Shown piece by piece: positions 7,690 through 16,233 of a DNA stretch of 42,601 bases (its first letter is position 1; each line of letters opens with the position of its first letter). The position numbers and the translations under genes are program-made. Origin of the DNA: Vibrio hangzhouensis (GTDB lineage Bacteria > Pseudomonadota > Gammaproteobacteria > Enterobacterales > Vibrionaceae); NCBI RefSeq assembly GCF_900107935.1, contig NZ_FNVG01000034.1, positions 1 to 42,601 on the forward strand, written 5' to 3'. Below the pieces are notes generated by a model. That model was not told where the DNA came from. It searched no databases and was given only the letters and a program-made list of their open reading frames with translations.

Positions 7690-8825
7690 AGTATTTCCTT
7701 GATAATCTTTGAAGCGGTTCCACAGATCGTTGAGTGTTCTTGGTCGGTAAGTGAATAGAACATCGGCAATCGAACAAGGCACTCACTATGACTTGTTGTA
7801 TAAGTATCTTTGCCATTAAAACGTCCAAATCTTTTTCCTGCAGGTGCACTATGAAGCGGGACATAATGAAAAGGAGTCAAGACACCTGCAAGTTTCATCT
7901 TCTGTATGAATTTTGTGCGTATGTCGAGGCTTTCGAACTTCAAGTAATACATATGCCCGTTGTGGACACATTCTTCTGGGCACTTTGGCGTTTCTATAGG
8001 AAGCTTTGTTTTCAGAGAGTTGAAATAATTGTCGTATGAAGCCCAGTCTGATAGTCGCTTTTTATTTATCTTGCTTGCATTCTCAAGTTGAGACCAGAGG
8101 TAAGCGGCTTGGATCTCACTAGGTAACATGCTGCTGCCTTTCTCAACCCACGAATATTTGTCGACCATGCCTCGAAAGAACTTACTTCTGTTTGTTCCTT
8201 TTTCACGGTGAACTTCTGCTTGCTCGATAAATTTCTCTTCATTTAAAAGTAAGACACCACCTTCACCGCCAGAAGTGTAGTTTTTAGTTTCGTGAAAGCT
8301 AAATGTGCCGATGTGACCTATTGTGCCAAGGAACTTTCCTCTATACGTCGACATCATACCTTGCGCAGCATCTTCGATTACGTACAGATTGTGTTTGGAA
8401 GCGATGGACATAATAGTATCCATCTCACAAGCTACCCCCGCGTAGTGCACTGGCACAATTGCTTTGGTCTTTTCTGTAATCGCGTCCTCAATAAGTGTTT
8501 CGTCAATGTTCATAGTATCTGGGCGGATATCAACAAACACGATTTTGGCTCCATGGAGGACAAATGCATTAGCCGTACTTACAAATGTATAGCTCGGCAT
8601 TATAACTTCATCACCTGGCCTAATATCAATCAACAGAGCGGCTAGCTCCAAAGCGTGAGTGCAAGAGGGGGTAAGCAATGCCTTTTTAGTCAATAACTTA
8701 TCAACAAACCATTGTTCGCATCGTTTGGTGAAAGGACCATCGCCACAAAGAACGTTGCTCTCTATAGCTTGCTGAATGTACTTAACTTCATTACCAGTGA
8801 CGGCGGGTTTGTTGAAAGGGATCAT
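7680..8825 (-). CDS. wecE: dTDP-4-amino-4,6-dideoxygalactose transaminase WecE
   Basis: Product of 381 residues (E. coli WecE 376). This PLP enzyme (DegT/DnrJ/EryC1 family) aminates dTDP-4-keto-6-deoxyglucose from glutamate to give dTDP-4-amino-4,6-dideoxygalactose. Long identical stretches to E. coli WecE are visible: GDEVIMPSYTFVSTANAFVL, VPVHYAGVACEMDTIM and the PLP-lysine segment FSFHETKNYT.GGEGG. It is transcribed with the downstream WecF-like gene and divergently from wecD. The dTDP-sugar precursors must come from RmlA/RmlB-type enzymes elsewhere, since none is in the window. Confidence 0.93.
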   Translation of the reverse strand: MIPFNKPAVTGNEVKYIQQAIESNVLCGDGPFTKRCEQWFVDKLLTKKALLTPSCTHALELAALLIDIRPGDEVIMPSYTFVSTANAFVLHGAKIVFVDIRPDTMNIDETLIEDAITEKTKAIVPVHYAGVACEMDTIMSIASKHNLYVIEDAAQGMMSTYRGKFLGTIGHIGTFSFHETKNYTSGGEGGVLLLNEEKFIEQAEVHREKGTNRSKFFRGMVDKYSWVEKGSSMLPSEIQAAYLWSQLENASKINKKRLSDWASYDNYFNSLKTKLPIETPKCPEECVHNGHMYYLKFESLDIRTKFIQKMKLAGVLTPFHYVPLHSAPAGKRFGRFNGKDTYTTSHSECLVRLPMFYSLTDQEHSTICGTASKIIKEILCD

Positions 8826-9085
8826 GTTTAACTTTTAAAAAGTAGCTGGTTCACGTTGCTATAATTTTATCATGCTGTTTGTGTTATTGTCAGGAAATTC
8901 GTTTTGCAACTAATTTTCGTTGCTACTTGTCCAAGCCGATGCTGATGACTTTGTGTGAAGTGCTCTATCATTCTAAGGTTAAACCGTACTAATTTGTCGT
9001 AGGTAAGCAAATCGAGTTACTCTTTTAGCTAAGTTTTAGTTCACAGAATAAAAACCACGCTTTTGACGGTAGAAGGAAGAAACAA

Positions 9086-9787
9086 TTGATAAGTGATAAG
9101 AGTTGGGATTCTGATTTTTTTAATAAGAAAATTAAGGAATTAGACCCTTTAGAGTTGCAAGGAACTACATTGAAGGAAGCCGAGCAAGTTATCGACAACT
9201 GTGAAGCTGGCTCGTTGATTCAGTGTAAAGTTGACTCAAATGTGTTTAATGCCATTGAGCTCTTAAGTAAGTTGGGTTTTGAATTGGTTGAAGGAGCCAT
9301 TACTTATTCAGGGGAATGCAACAACAGCAGAACAGATCCTTTATCGTACGCTTCTGAAGCTCAAGCTGAAGAGCTTAAAGCGTTAGCGTCCGTGGTCTAC
9401 CAAGATTATTCGAGATATCGACAACCATGGTTTAGTCATCAACAAAATGCAGATTTCTATGCAGAGTGGATTTCGAAGGCGATAGAAGGGACATTCGATG
9501 AGGCGTGTATCACCGATACTTCACAACAAAATGAGGTGAGAGGATTCGTGACCGTGCGCACTTCAGGAGAACATGGAATAATTGGTTTGTTAGCTGTGCA
9601 CCCAAAGCATCAAAAAAAGGGTATAGCGAAAATGCTTATGGAGCAGGCCAAAGCCTACTTCCATAATAAAGGTTGTCTTCATTTCTCGGTAGATACGCAA
9701 CTCAGCAACTTACCAGCAATCAAGTTTTACGCCTCATGCGGTTGTAAACCAAGTAACATTGCATACTGGTACTACAAAGCTAAATAA
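9086..9787 (+). CDS. wecD: dTDP-4-amino-4,6-dideoxygalactose N-acetyltransferase WecD
   Basis: Product of 233 residues (E. coli WecD 224). It is a GNAT acetyltransferase that completes dTDP-Fuc4NAc by acetylating the 4-amino group made by WecE. The start is TTG, chosen because AGAAGGA lies 8 nt upstream and the product begins ISDKSWDSDFFNKKI, like other WecD proteins. Family marks: QPWFSHQQNADFYAEWISKA near the middle, the acetyl-CoA loop VHPKHQKKGIAKML (about residue 170) and the C-terminal KFYASCGCKPSNIAYWYYK. It is divergent from wecE across a 260-bp AT-rich gap (8826-9085) in which I see no clear operator. Confidence 0.88.
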   Translation: MISDKSWDSDFFNKKIKELDPLELQGTTLKEAEQVIDNCEAGSLIQCKVDSNVFNAIELLSKLGFELVEGAITYSGECNNSRTDPLSYASEAQAEELKALASVVYQDYSRYRQPWFSHQQNADFYAEWISKAIEGTFDEACITDTSQQNEVRGFVTVRTSGEHGIIGLLAVHPKHQKKGIAKMLMEQAKAYFHNKGCLHFSVDTQLSNLPAIKFYASCGCKPSNIAYWYYKAK

Positions 9788-9789
9788 CG

Positions 9790-9840
9790 ACCAACAGAGT
9801 ATGAGCTTTATAGTCTCGGTAGAATAAGAGCTCTGTTGGT
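9790..9840. terminator. Long inverted repeat between convergent wecD and yicC
   Basis: ACCAACAGAG (9790-9799) and CTCTGTTGGT (9831-9840) form a perfect 10-bp stem enclosing 31 bp. It lies directly between the stops of convergent genes, fitting a bidirectional terminator. Confidence 0.55.
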
Positions 9841-9852
9841 TACTTTTGCTTA

Positions 9853-10719
9853 TTACTCAATATTCTGAATCTGCTCACGCATCTGTTCAATCAACACCTT
9901 GAGCTCAACCCCTGAAGCGGTGATGTCAGTGCTAATAGACTTAGAAGCTAGCGTGTTCGACTCACGGTTAAACTCCTGCATCATGAAATCCAGTCGGCGA
10001 CCTACAGAGCCGCCTTTCTTCAAGATGCTGGTTGTTTCTTTAACGTGAGAATCTAAGCGGTCCAGTTCTTCAGCTACATCGGATTTTTGCGCCAGTAGGA
10101 TAAGCTCCTGCTCGACACGGGAGGCATCCAGTTCAATTTTGGCATCTTCAAACTTGCCCAGTAGGCGTTCACGTTGCCATTCCAGGATTTCTGGCATACG
10201 AGCGCGAACCTTGACTACTTCTTGAGTGATGGTCTCGAGACGCGCTACGATCAGCGCTTTCATGTTTTCACCCTCGCGACCACGAGCTTCAATAAACTCA
10301 CCCAATGTTTCTTCAAAGCCTTCTAATAGTGCTTTGTTGATGGTGTCCATGTCTTGTTCCGGGGTTTCCATCACACCTGGCCACTGCATCACCTGAAATG
10401 GGTTGATGCGACTCTCTTCACCGGTAAGTGACATGACTTGATTGGCTGCGCCAATGACTTGCTTTGCCAGTGTCTCATTGATGTTGAGCTCGCCTTTCGC
10501 CGCAGGGTTGGCTTCAAAACGCAGATGGCACTCGACTTTGCCGCGCGCCAGACGCTTGCGGAAACGATCACGAAGTACAGGCTCCAGACCACGGAACTGC
10601 TCAGGAAGACGGAAGTAAGTTTCGAGGTAACGTTGGTTCACTGAGCGAATTTCCCATACTGCGCTGCCCCAGTCACCTTTGACTTCTTTGCGCGCGTACG
10701 CGGTCATGCTGTAGATCAT
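9853..10719 (-). CDS. yicC: YicC/YloC-family endoribonuclease
   Basis: Product of 288 residues (E. coli YicC 287). The ATG at 10719 gives MIYSMTAYARKE, the conserved YicC opening, and has AAGGAA upstream; an extension to 10764 is possible but not conserved. The family is described as an endoribonuclease acting on structured RNA. Conserved blocks include WEIRSVNQRYLE near residue 25, ARGKVECHLR near 65 and the C-terminal GRRLDFMMQEFNRESNTLASKS (about 238). It is divergent from rph, with the large repeat site B filling the gap between them. Confidence 0.92.
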   Translation of the reverse strand: MIYSMTAYARKEVKGDWGSAVWEIRSVNQRYLETYFRLPEQFRGLEPVLRDRFRKRLARGKVECHLRFEANPAAKGELNINETLAKQVIGAANQVMSLTGEESRINPFQVMQWPGVMETPEQDMDTINKALLEGFEETLGEFIEARGREGENMKALIVARLETITQEVVKVRARMPEILEWQRERLLGKFEDAKIELDASRVEQELILLAQKSDVAEELDRLDSHVKETTSILKKGGSVGRRLDFMMQEFNRESNTLASKSISTDITASGVELKVLIEQMREQIQNIE

Positions 10720-10783
10720 GAATGAATTTCCTTGGATTAGATAAAGTTTGCAAACTGTGTTCATGTTAGCACATTTAAAAAAA

Positions 10784-11336
10784 GAATGGCTCTAGGGTAA
10801 AGAGCGGTTCTAGGAGAAAGAGCGGTTAAAGAGCGGAACTATGGCCCTGTGGTCCTGTGGGGAGTGATGAATTACAATTTGAATTAAATTGTTGATTAAT
10901 AGTGTTTTATTTGTTTTTGTGAACCATAGAACAAAGAGACGCATTTGTTCAGGATTAGGTACACAAGGTGTTTGAGCAATATCCGAAATAAGAGCGGTTA
11001 AAGAGCGGAACTATGGCCCTGTGGCCCTATGGGGAGTGACGAATTACAATTTGAACTAAATTGTTGACTAATAATGTTTTATTTGTTTTTGTGAACCACA
11101 GAACAAAGAGACGCATTTGTTCAGGATTAGGTACACAAGGTGTTTGAGCAGTATCCGAAATAAGACCGGTTAAAGAGCGGAACTATGGCCCTGTGGCCCT
11201 ATGGGGAGTGACGAATTATACTTTGCACTAAATTTTTGACTAATAATGTTTTATTTGTTTTTGTGAACCACAGAACCACAGAACCACAGAACCACAGAAC
11301 CACAGAACCACAGAACCACAGAACCACAGAACCACA
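10784..11336 (+). repeat. Modular repeat element, site B (two 172-bp tandem units plus a third core with octamer array)
   Basis: AGAGCGGTT phrases at about 10784-10827 lead into unit 1 (10828-10999) and unit 2 (11000-11171), which are nearly identical. Each is a 33-bp left arm (AAAGAGCGGAACTATGG plus CCCTGTGG-type octamers), a 60-bp AT-rich core (10861-10920; 11033-11092) and a 79-bp linker starting GAACCAYAGAACAAAGAGACG. A third left arm (11172-11204) and core (11205-11264) then run into nine perfect GAACCACA octamers (11265-11336). The whole block fills the divergent yicC/rph promoter region, so either promoter must lie within or beside it. Confidence 0.92.
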
Positions 11337-11412
11337 GAACCTAGACCCTTTCCCTCATCTCCGCTATAATCTCCGCCCAATCCAATCCGCTTCCCCAACA
11401 AAGGTAATGTCC

Positions 11413-12129
11413 ATGCGTCCAAATGATCGCGCAGCAGACCAAGTGCGCCCAATAAAAATTACTCGCAACTATACCGCTTATGCAGAAGGTTCTGTGTTAG
11501 TCGAGTTCGGCAATACCAAAGTGTTGTGTAACGCAACCGTAGAAGAAAACGTACCGCGCTGGCTAAAAGGTCAGGGTAAAGGTTGGGTGACGGCGGAATA
11601 CGGCATGTTGCCTCGTTCAACCCACTCTAGAATGCGTCGTGAAGCTGCAAGTGGTAAGCAAGGCGGTCGTACGATGGAGATTCAGCGCCTGATTGCCCGT
11701 AGTCTGCGTGCGGTGGTGGATCTGGAGGCCATGGGTGAAGTCATGGTGACAGTAGACTGTGACGTGATTCAGGCTGATGGTGGAACGCGCACTGCGTCGA
11801 TTTCCGGTGCCAGTGTGGCTATGGCAGATGCATTTGCTCACCTGGTAGCAAAAGGCACACTGAAAGCGAACCCGATGAAAGGCCATGTAGCGGCCGTGTC
11901 TGTGGGTCTGCTTGGCGAAGACGTGTTGTGTGACCTTGAGTATACAGAAGATTCCGCAGCCGACACGGATATGAATGTAGTGATGACGGAAGATGGCCGC
12001 ATGATCGAAGTTCAGGGCACTGCTGAAGGCGAACCGTTTACTCACGATGAACTGATGGCTCTGCTGGCGTCAGCGAAGAAAGGCATTACCGAGATCGTGG
12101 CAGCGCAGAAGCTGGCTTTAGAAGATTAA
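11413..12129 (+). CDS. rph: Ribonuclease PH
   Basis: Product of 238 residues, the same as E. coli. It is a phosphorolytic 3'-5' exoribonuclease that trims tRNA 3' ends. The start is ATG at 11413 (MRPNDRAADQVRPI), with AAGG 8 bp upstream; the ATG at 11407 is too close to that site. An in-frame extension through the upstream octamer array to 11236 exists only because the repeat lacks stops. Motifs: GSVLVEFGNTKVLC, the phosphate-binding MLPRSTHSRMRREA...GKQGGRTMEIQRLI, and DCDVIQADGGTRTASI. Followed by an attenuator-like hairpin and pyrE, the same order as in E. coli. Confidence 0.96.
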   Translation: MRPNDRAADQVRPIKITRNYTAYAEGSVLVEFGNTKVLCNATVEENVPRWLKGQGKGWVTAEYGMLPRSTHSRMRREAASGKQGGRTMEIQRLIARSLRAVVDLEAMGEVMVTVDCDVIQADGGTRTASISGASVAMADAFAHLVAKGTLKANPMKGHVAAVSVGLLGEDVLCDLEYTEDSAADTDMNVVMTEDGRMIEVQGTAEGEPFTHDELMALLASAKKGITEIVAAQKLALED

Positions 12130-12132
12130 TCG

Positions 12133-12160
12133 ATAGCTCCCGTAAGGGGGCTATTTTTTT
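12133..12160 (+). terminator. rph terminator / candidate pyrE attenuator
   Basis: ATAGCTCCC (12133-12141) pairs with GGGGGCTAT (12146-12154) around GTAA, directly followed by seven T. It lies just after the rph stop and about 100 bp before the pyrE ATG, the position of the UTP-sensing attenuator in the E. coli rph-pyrE operon. Attenuation here is inferred from position and structure only. Confidence 0.8.
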
Positions 12161-12206
12161 GTGCGCAGAGCGCGCGTTGAATTACCTTTATTTATATTAA
12201 GATAAC

Positions 12207-12234
12207 CGTCATCCCCTTTTTCAAGGGGATGACG
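12207..12234. repeat. Minimal copy of the CGTCATCC palindrome in the pyrE leader
   Basis: CGTCATCCCCTT and AAGGGGATGACG form a 12-bp perfect stem with loop TTTC. It matches the left half of the repeat units at 3639-3912 and sits between the attenuator and the pyrE ribosome-binding region. Confidence 0.7.
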
Positions 12235-12258
12235 AATGAAAGTAAAGAGAGACATAAA

Positions 12259-12900
12259 ATGAAAGCATACCAGCGTGAATTTATCGAATTTGCACTAGAG
12301 AAAGAAGTTCTAAAATTTGGCGAATTTACCCTAAAATCTGGTCGTAAAAGCCCTTATTTCTTTAACGCTGGGCTTTTCAATACTGGTCGTGACCTAGCGC
12401 GCCTTGGTCGCTTTTACGCAGCGGCACTGGCTGACTCTGGTATCGAGTACGATGTACTTTTTGGCCCGGCGTACAAGGGTATCCCAATCGCAACGACAAC
12501 AGCGGTAGCTTTGGCTGACCATTATGATGTTGACACCCCATATTGCTTCAACCGTAAAGAAGCCAAAGACCACGGTGAGGGTGGCAGCCTTGTAGGTAGT
12601 CCACTGGTCGGTCGTATTATGCTGGTGGATGATGTGATCACGGCGGGTACGGCGATTCGAGAGTCGATGGAAATCATTCAGGAAAACGGTGCCGATCTTG
12701 CAGGTGTACTCGTGGCTATCGACCGTCAGGAAAAAGGCAAAGGTGAGTTGTCAGCGATTCAGGAAGTTGAACGTGACTTTGGCTGTGCCGTGATTTCAAT
12801 TGTGAGCCTGACTGACCTTATCACCTTCCTGGAAGAGAAGGGTGACAATGCGGAGCACCTAGAGGCGGTGAAAGCGTATCGTGCACAGTACGGCATCTAA
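12259..12900 (+). CDS. pyrE: Orotate phosphoribosyltransferase
   Basis: Product of 213 residues, identical in length to E. coli PyrE. It joins orotate to PRPP to make OMP in pyrimidine synthesis. The ATG at 12259 (MKAYQREFIEFAL) is chosen over an upstream start at 12229 because it gives the conserved N-terminus. Motifs: KSGRKSPYFFNAGLF near residue 26, FGPAYKGIP and the PRPP-binding loop MLVDDVITAGTAIRE near 120. Second gene after rph; expression is probably tuned by the intervening attenuator-like hairpin. Confidence 0.96.
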   Translation: MKAYQREFIEFALEKEVLKFGEFTLKSGRKSPYFFNAGLFNTGRDLARLGRFYAAALADSGIEYDVLFGPAYKGIPIATTTAVALADHYDVDTPYCFNRKEAKDHGEGGSLVGSPLVGRIMLVDDVITAGTAIRESMEIIQENGADLAGVLVAIDRQEKGKGELSAIQEVERDFGCAVISIVSLTDLITFLEEKGDNAEHLEAVKAYRAQYGI

Positions 12901-12926
12901 GACGTCAACAAGATAAAACGTCAACG

Positions 12927-12966
12927 AAAAAAAGGGGTCAGTATGGCGACATACTGACCCTTTTTT
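12927..12966. terminator. Bidirectional intrinsic terminator between pyrE and the GT39 gene
   Basis: GGGTCAGTATG (12935-12945) and CATACTGACCC (12950-12960) form a perfect 11-bp stem with loop GCGA. An A-run on one side and a T-run on the other give each strand its own U-tract. It sits between convergent stops. Confidence 0.9.
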
Positions 12967-12968
12967 AA

Positions 12969-14378
12969 TTACTGTCCCGGAGTCTTTTTGCAGAGTATGG
13001 CCATACGGTCATTGCTTTCTGCCACCGCGTTCTCGCTACAGTCGTACTTGTCTCTGAATAACGCAAACTCGTGATGTCGGTCTTTGAATGAAATGATGTA
13101 AAACTCATCAACGCCTTTTAGCTGCTCATCTGACTCAAACACCTTCGCCTGTCCATTGCTGTAGTATTGCCCTGAGTAGGAGCGGGGGTACATGTAAAAG
13201 GTGCGAACATTAGGATCGATGGTTTCAAATATTGACTTATCACTGTTGTCAGATACCTTGCCCGTTGCTAATAGGTAGGTTGCCGCAATCAGTGCTACCG
13301 GCACAATAAGTGAAGCTATAGCAAGCCAGATGGTGTCTTTTTTCTTCCAGAATAGGGCTAACAAGATGCCTATCGCCGGTGTACCCGGAAGAACGTAAGT
13401 CGGTAAGATATTGCTCGAAGCCGTGAACAAAATTAGTGGCGACAGTGCCCACCAAATGGCAAAGCTTGTGAAGCCATGGTTTTGTTTCGCTTGCTCCAGA
13501 CCAAACTTTACACGTACTAGCATTAGCACAGGCAGAATCAAAGACCAGGGCAAGACCGCCAGCAACCAGAAGAACCAGATCTTACCTTTTGGCTCTTGAT
13601 GACCAGAACCATACAGGTCACCAGTCCAACCAGGTTCAACGAAGCGCTTGTAGTGCTCACCGACAATAAAGTAATCAATAAAGCCGGGTGTCGCACGCTC
13701 GGCCATGATGTACCAGGGCAGGGCAATAGCAAGCATCAATAGGGTGCCTTTAATCAGCGGGAAACGACGCCATAGTTCGACAAACGCGCCGATGATACCA
13801 TGCTGAATGACCATCCATGGGAACACCGCGAGACCAAACAACACAATGGCGACCGGGCCTTTTGCGAGTAGACCAATAGCCAGGCCGGCAAACCCAACAT
13901 AGCCCCACAGCGTTTCACCTCGCCAGCATTGGTAGAAACCTATCATGGCTAATGTGAGACCAACAGTAAGAGCCATATCTGTCATGACAGCACCAGCTGA
14001 AATGGAGAACACCAGTGTGGTCGACAGCACTAAAGCGGCAACAAGCGGGTTGTAGCCATTCTTCTTGGCAAACCAGGCAGAAGCGCAAACAACCAATACG
14101 CCGGCTATCCAGTGAGGGAAGCGCAAAGTAAACTCGGACAGGCCGAACAGCTCAACGCTGGCCGCACTCATCCAGGTAAATAGCGGCGGCTTACCCCAAA
14201 ATGGTATACCGTAGTCAAACAGCGGCGTCAGCCAGTTGCCTGTCTCCACCATCATTCGCGCCATTTCTCCATAACGGGACTCGGTCGTATCCATCAATGG
14301 ATAAAGTCCAAGAGAAAGAAGGCGGATGAGCAACGCACCAATCAGCAAGGTCCAAAGCGTTCGCTCTTTGTTAATCAT
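12969..14378 (-). CDS. GT39/ArnT-like inner-membrane glycosyltransferase
   Basis: Product of 469 residues from the ATG at 14378, which has GGAG 9 nt upstream; a TTG five codons earlier is also possible. A multi-pass membrane protein with about 10-12 hydrophobic segments. The first periplasmic loop has the PMT/ArnT signature DTTESRYGEMARMMVETGNWLTP with the acidic pair expected at the active site, followed by PFWGKPPLFTW. This GT-C family uses polyprenyl-phosphate sugars and modifies lipid A, LPS or proteins on the periplasmic side. The actual sugar and acceptor cannot be read. It is co-directional with coaD, 170 bp away (14394-14564, nothing notable seen). Confidence 0.75.
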   Translation of the reverse strand: MINKERTLWTLLIGALLIRLLSLGLYPLMDTTESRYGEMARMMVETGNWLTPLFDYGIPFWGKPPLFTWMSAASVELFGLSEFTLRFPHWIAGVLVVCASAWFAKKNGYNPLVAALVLSTTLVFSISAGAVMTDMALTVGLTLAMIGFYQCWRGETLWGYVGFAGLAIGLLAKGPVAIVLFGLAVFPWMVIQHGIIGAFVELWRRFPLIKGTLLMLAIALPWYIMAERATPGFIDYFIVGEHYKRFVEPGWTGDLYGSGHQEPKGKIWFFWLLAVLPWSLILPVLMLVRVKFGLEQAKQNHGFTSFAIWWALSPLILFTASSNILPTYVLPGTPAIGILLALFWKKKDTIWLAIASLIVPVALIAATYLLATGKVSDNSDKSIFETIDPNVRTFYMYPRSYSGQYYSNGQAKVFESDEQLKGVDEFYIISFKDRHHEFALFRDKYDCSENAVAESNDRMAILCKKTPGQ

Positions 14379-14564
14379 TTTTGTTAGCTCCAACTAGTCG
14401 CCAAATGTTTGGCAAGATATTCGCCATAGGCTTGAGCAGAGTGATGGCTATATCATTCTGCCCAAGAAAAACTCACGAAGTCTCACACATTATTCAAGTG
14501 TAGGTCAATAAACTGGCATTCAATCTATTGTTAAGGTTTGTGATTTTTAAGGAAATCGGCGGGG

Positions 14565-15059
14565 TCAAACCACTTTTTTCTTTTGCAGCGCCTGTTCGAT
14601 CAGGGGCGGAACAAACTGGCTGACATCACCGCCATGAATCGCGACTTCTCTCACCAGTGTCGAGGAGATAAACGCATGCTCTTCCGCTGGCGTAAGAAAA
14701 ACACTCTCCAGGCCTGGCAGCAAACGGCGATACATATTGGTCAGGCCAAATTCATATTCAAAGTCGACGGTGGTTCTCAGTCCTCGAATCAAGACATTGG
14801 CTTGTTCTTCTTTGGCAAAATTAACCAAAAGGCCTGAAAACCCTTTTGCGGTGACGTTATCCAGATGCTGAGTGACGGCTTTGGCAAATTCAACGCGCTC
14901 ATCTAACGTAAACATAGTGTTCTTGCTAGGACTGGCCGCAATGGCAATGATCACTTCGTCAAACATCGTAGACGCTCGTTCAATGAGATCGAGGTGTCCA
15001 TTGGTAATCGGGTCAAAGGTCCCAGGGTAGATCACACGAGATAGTCGCTTTTGAGTCAC
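14565..15059 (-). CDS. coaD: Phosphopantetheine adenylyltransferase
   Basis: Product of 164 residues (usual 159-165). It converts 4'-phosphopantetheine and ATP into dephospho-CoA, the penultimate CoA step. The nucleotidyltransferase motif YPGTFDPITNGH is at about residues 11-22, the RGLRTTVDFEYE substrate segment near 92, and the ISSTLVRE motif near 130. It marks the edge of the LPS core locus, as in enterobacteria where coaD follows waaA; here waaA is about 5 kb away. Confidence 0.96.
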   Translation of the reverse strand: MTQKRLSRVIYPGTFDPITNGHLDLIERASTMFDEVIIAIAASPSKNTMFTLDERVEFAKAVTQHLDNVTAKGFSGLLVNFAKEEQANVLIRGLRTTVDFEYEFGLTNMYRRLLPGLESVFLTPAEEHAFISSTLVREVAIHGGDVSQFVPPLIEQALQKKKVV

Positions 15060-15198
15060 TGTATTTGCTCTGGTTTAAAATTTTACTCAGTGTAACACTT
15101 TATAGACACGAACAAACAGGCACGCAAGAGTTATCATTAATCCCATGAGTTGTTATTATCCCCAAGTGGCTAAGTGAACACAAAAAAGAGAAGCATAA

Positions 15199-16233
15199 AT
15201 GAAAAACATACTGGTGGTTCGAAACGACAAAATTGGCGATTTCATGTTGGCATGGCCCAGCTTTGCTATGCTCAAAGCCTCGATGCCTGAGTGCCGAATC
15301 ACTGCACTTGTACCAAGCTATACGGTGGCGTTGGCCAGAGCTTGTCCGTGGATTGACGAAGTGATTGTCGACTGTGGTAAAGATGCCGGCAAACATACTC
15401 AGAAAACGTTGATTAATACGCTGAAAGGCGCGAAGTTCGACGCGTCGATCAATTTGTTTTCGACCACCTACAATGCACTCTTGGTTTGGAAGGCCAACAT
15501 CCCCTATCGCTTAGCGCCAGCCACCAAATTTGCACAGGTTTTCTATAACAAACGCATCAAACAAAAACGCTCACAAAGCGCCAAGCCAGAGTATGAGTAC
15601 AACCTTGATCTTATTCGAGCCTTCTTAAACGACCAGTCGATAGAGATTGTCGAGCCGCGCACACCATATTTCTCTTTTTCTCTGGATGCGCTCGCTAAGC
15701 AGAAAGAGAAGTTAGCATTGCAGCTCGGTCTCAATAAAGCGCAGCCTTGGGTTTACGTTCATGCTGGCAGCGGTGGCTCGGCGAACAATCTTTCTCTTGA
15801 ACAATATACTGATCTTATTGCAGGGCTCGAGGCGAACGCCGAAGTGGTGCTCACTGCAGGGCCGGGGGAAGAGGAAAAAGCCAGAGAGCTTCAGGCGCTA
15901 CTTGCCAGCAAGCACGTCTCCAGTGTGGTTTATGATAAAAACGACGGGCTGGTGGATTTCTCTTGCTCTCTGGCTTGCGCCAGCTTATTCATTGCAGGCT
16001 CCACCGGGCCGTTGCACATTGCTGCCGCATTAGATGTACCAACGGTTGGCTTCTTTCCCGCTAAGCGCTCGGCAACGCCGCTGCGCTGGAGACCTCTGAA
16101 CTCAGAAGGGCGTCACCTTGCCTTTTGCCCACCGCAAGCTGAGGATAAAGCGAGCCAGGATAATATGACCCGCATTGATATCAATGACGTGTTGGCAGAA
16201 CTTACTCCTTGGGCGACTCAGTACTTGTCCTGA
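15199..16233 (+). CDS. GT9 heptosyltransferase-family protein
   Basis: Product of 344 residues. The N-terminal nucleotide-independent acceptor domain begins ILVVRNDKIGDFMLAWPSFAML, the GT9 glycine-rich signature with a conserved Asp. The C-terminal half has VYVHAGSGGSANNLSLEQY (about residue 180) and the ADP-heptose-binding segment FIAGSTGPLHIAAALDVPTVGFF (about 260). These enzymes transfer ADP-heptose or a related sugar to the growing LPS core in the cytoplasm. Its 3' end overlaps the convergent WaaE-like gene by 32 bp. ATG start with AGAGAAG just upstream. Which heptose it adds is not clear. Confidence 0.85.
   Translation: MKNILVVRNDKIGDFMLAWPSFAMLKASMPECRITALVPSYTVALARACPWIDEVIVDCGKDAGKHTQKTLINTLKGAKFDASINLFSTTYNALLVWKANIPYRLAPATKFAQVFYNKRIKQKRSQSAKPEYEYNLDLIRAFLNDQSIEIVEPRTPYFSFSLDALAKQKEKLALQLGLNKAQPWVYVHAGSGGSANNLSLEQYTDLIAGLEANAEVVLTAGPGEEEKARELQALLASKHVSSVVYDKNDGLVDFSCSLACASLFIAGSTGPLHIAAALDVPTVGFFPAKRSATPLRWRPLNSEGRHLAFCPPQAEDKASQDNMTRIDINDVLAELTPWATQYLS

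Noticed and set aside
7690..7782. Longer N-terminus for the WecF-like gene
   Set aside because: Would overlap wecE by over 100 bp; the GTG at 7689 has a good AAGGAA site.
11236..11412. N-terminal extension of rph with NHRTTEPQ repeats
   Set aside because: It starts at a TTG inside the 60-bp core and reads through the octamer array; RNase PH has its conserved start and Shine-Dalgarno at 11413. The unit length (8 bp) would change frame with copy number, but translation from here is unlikely.
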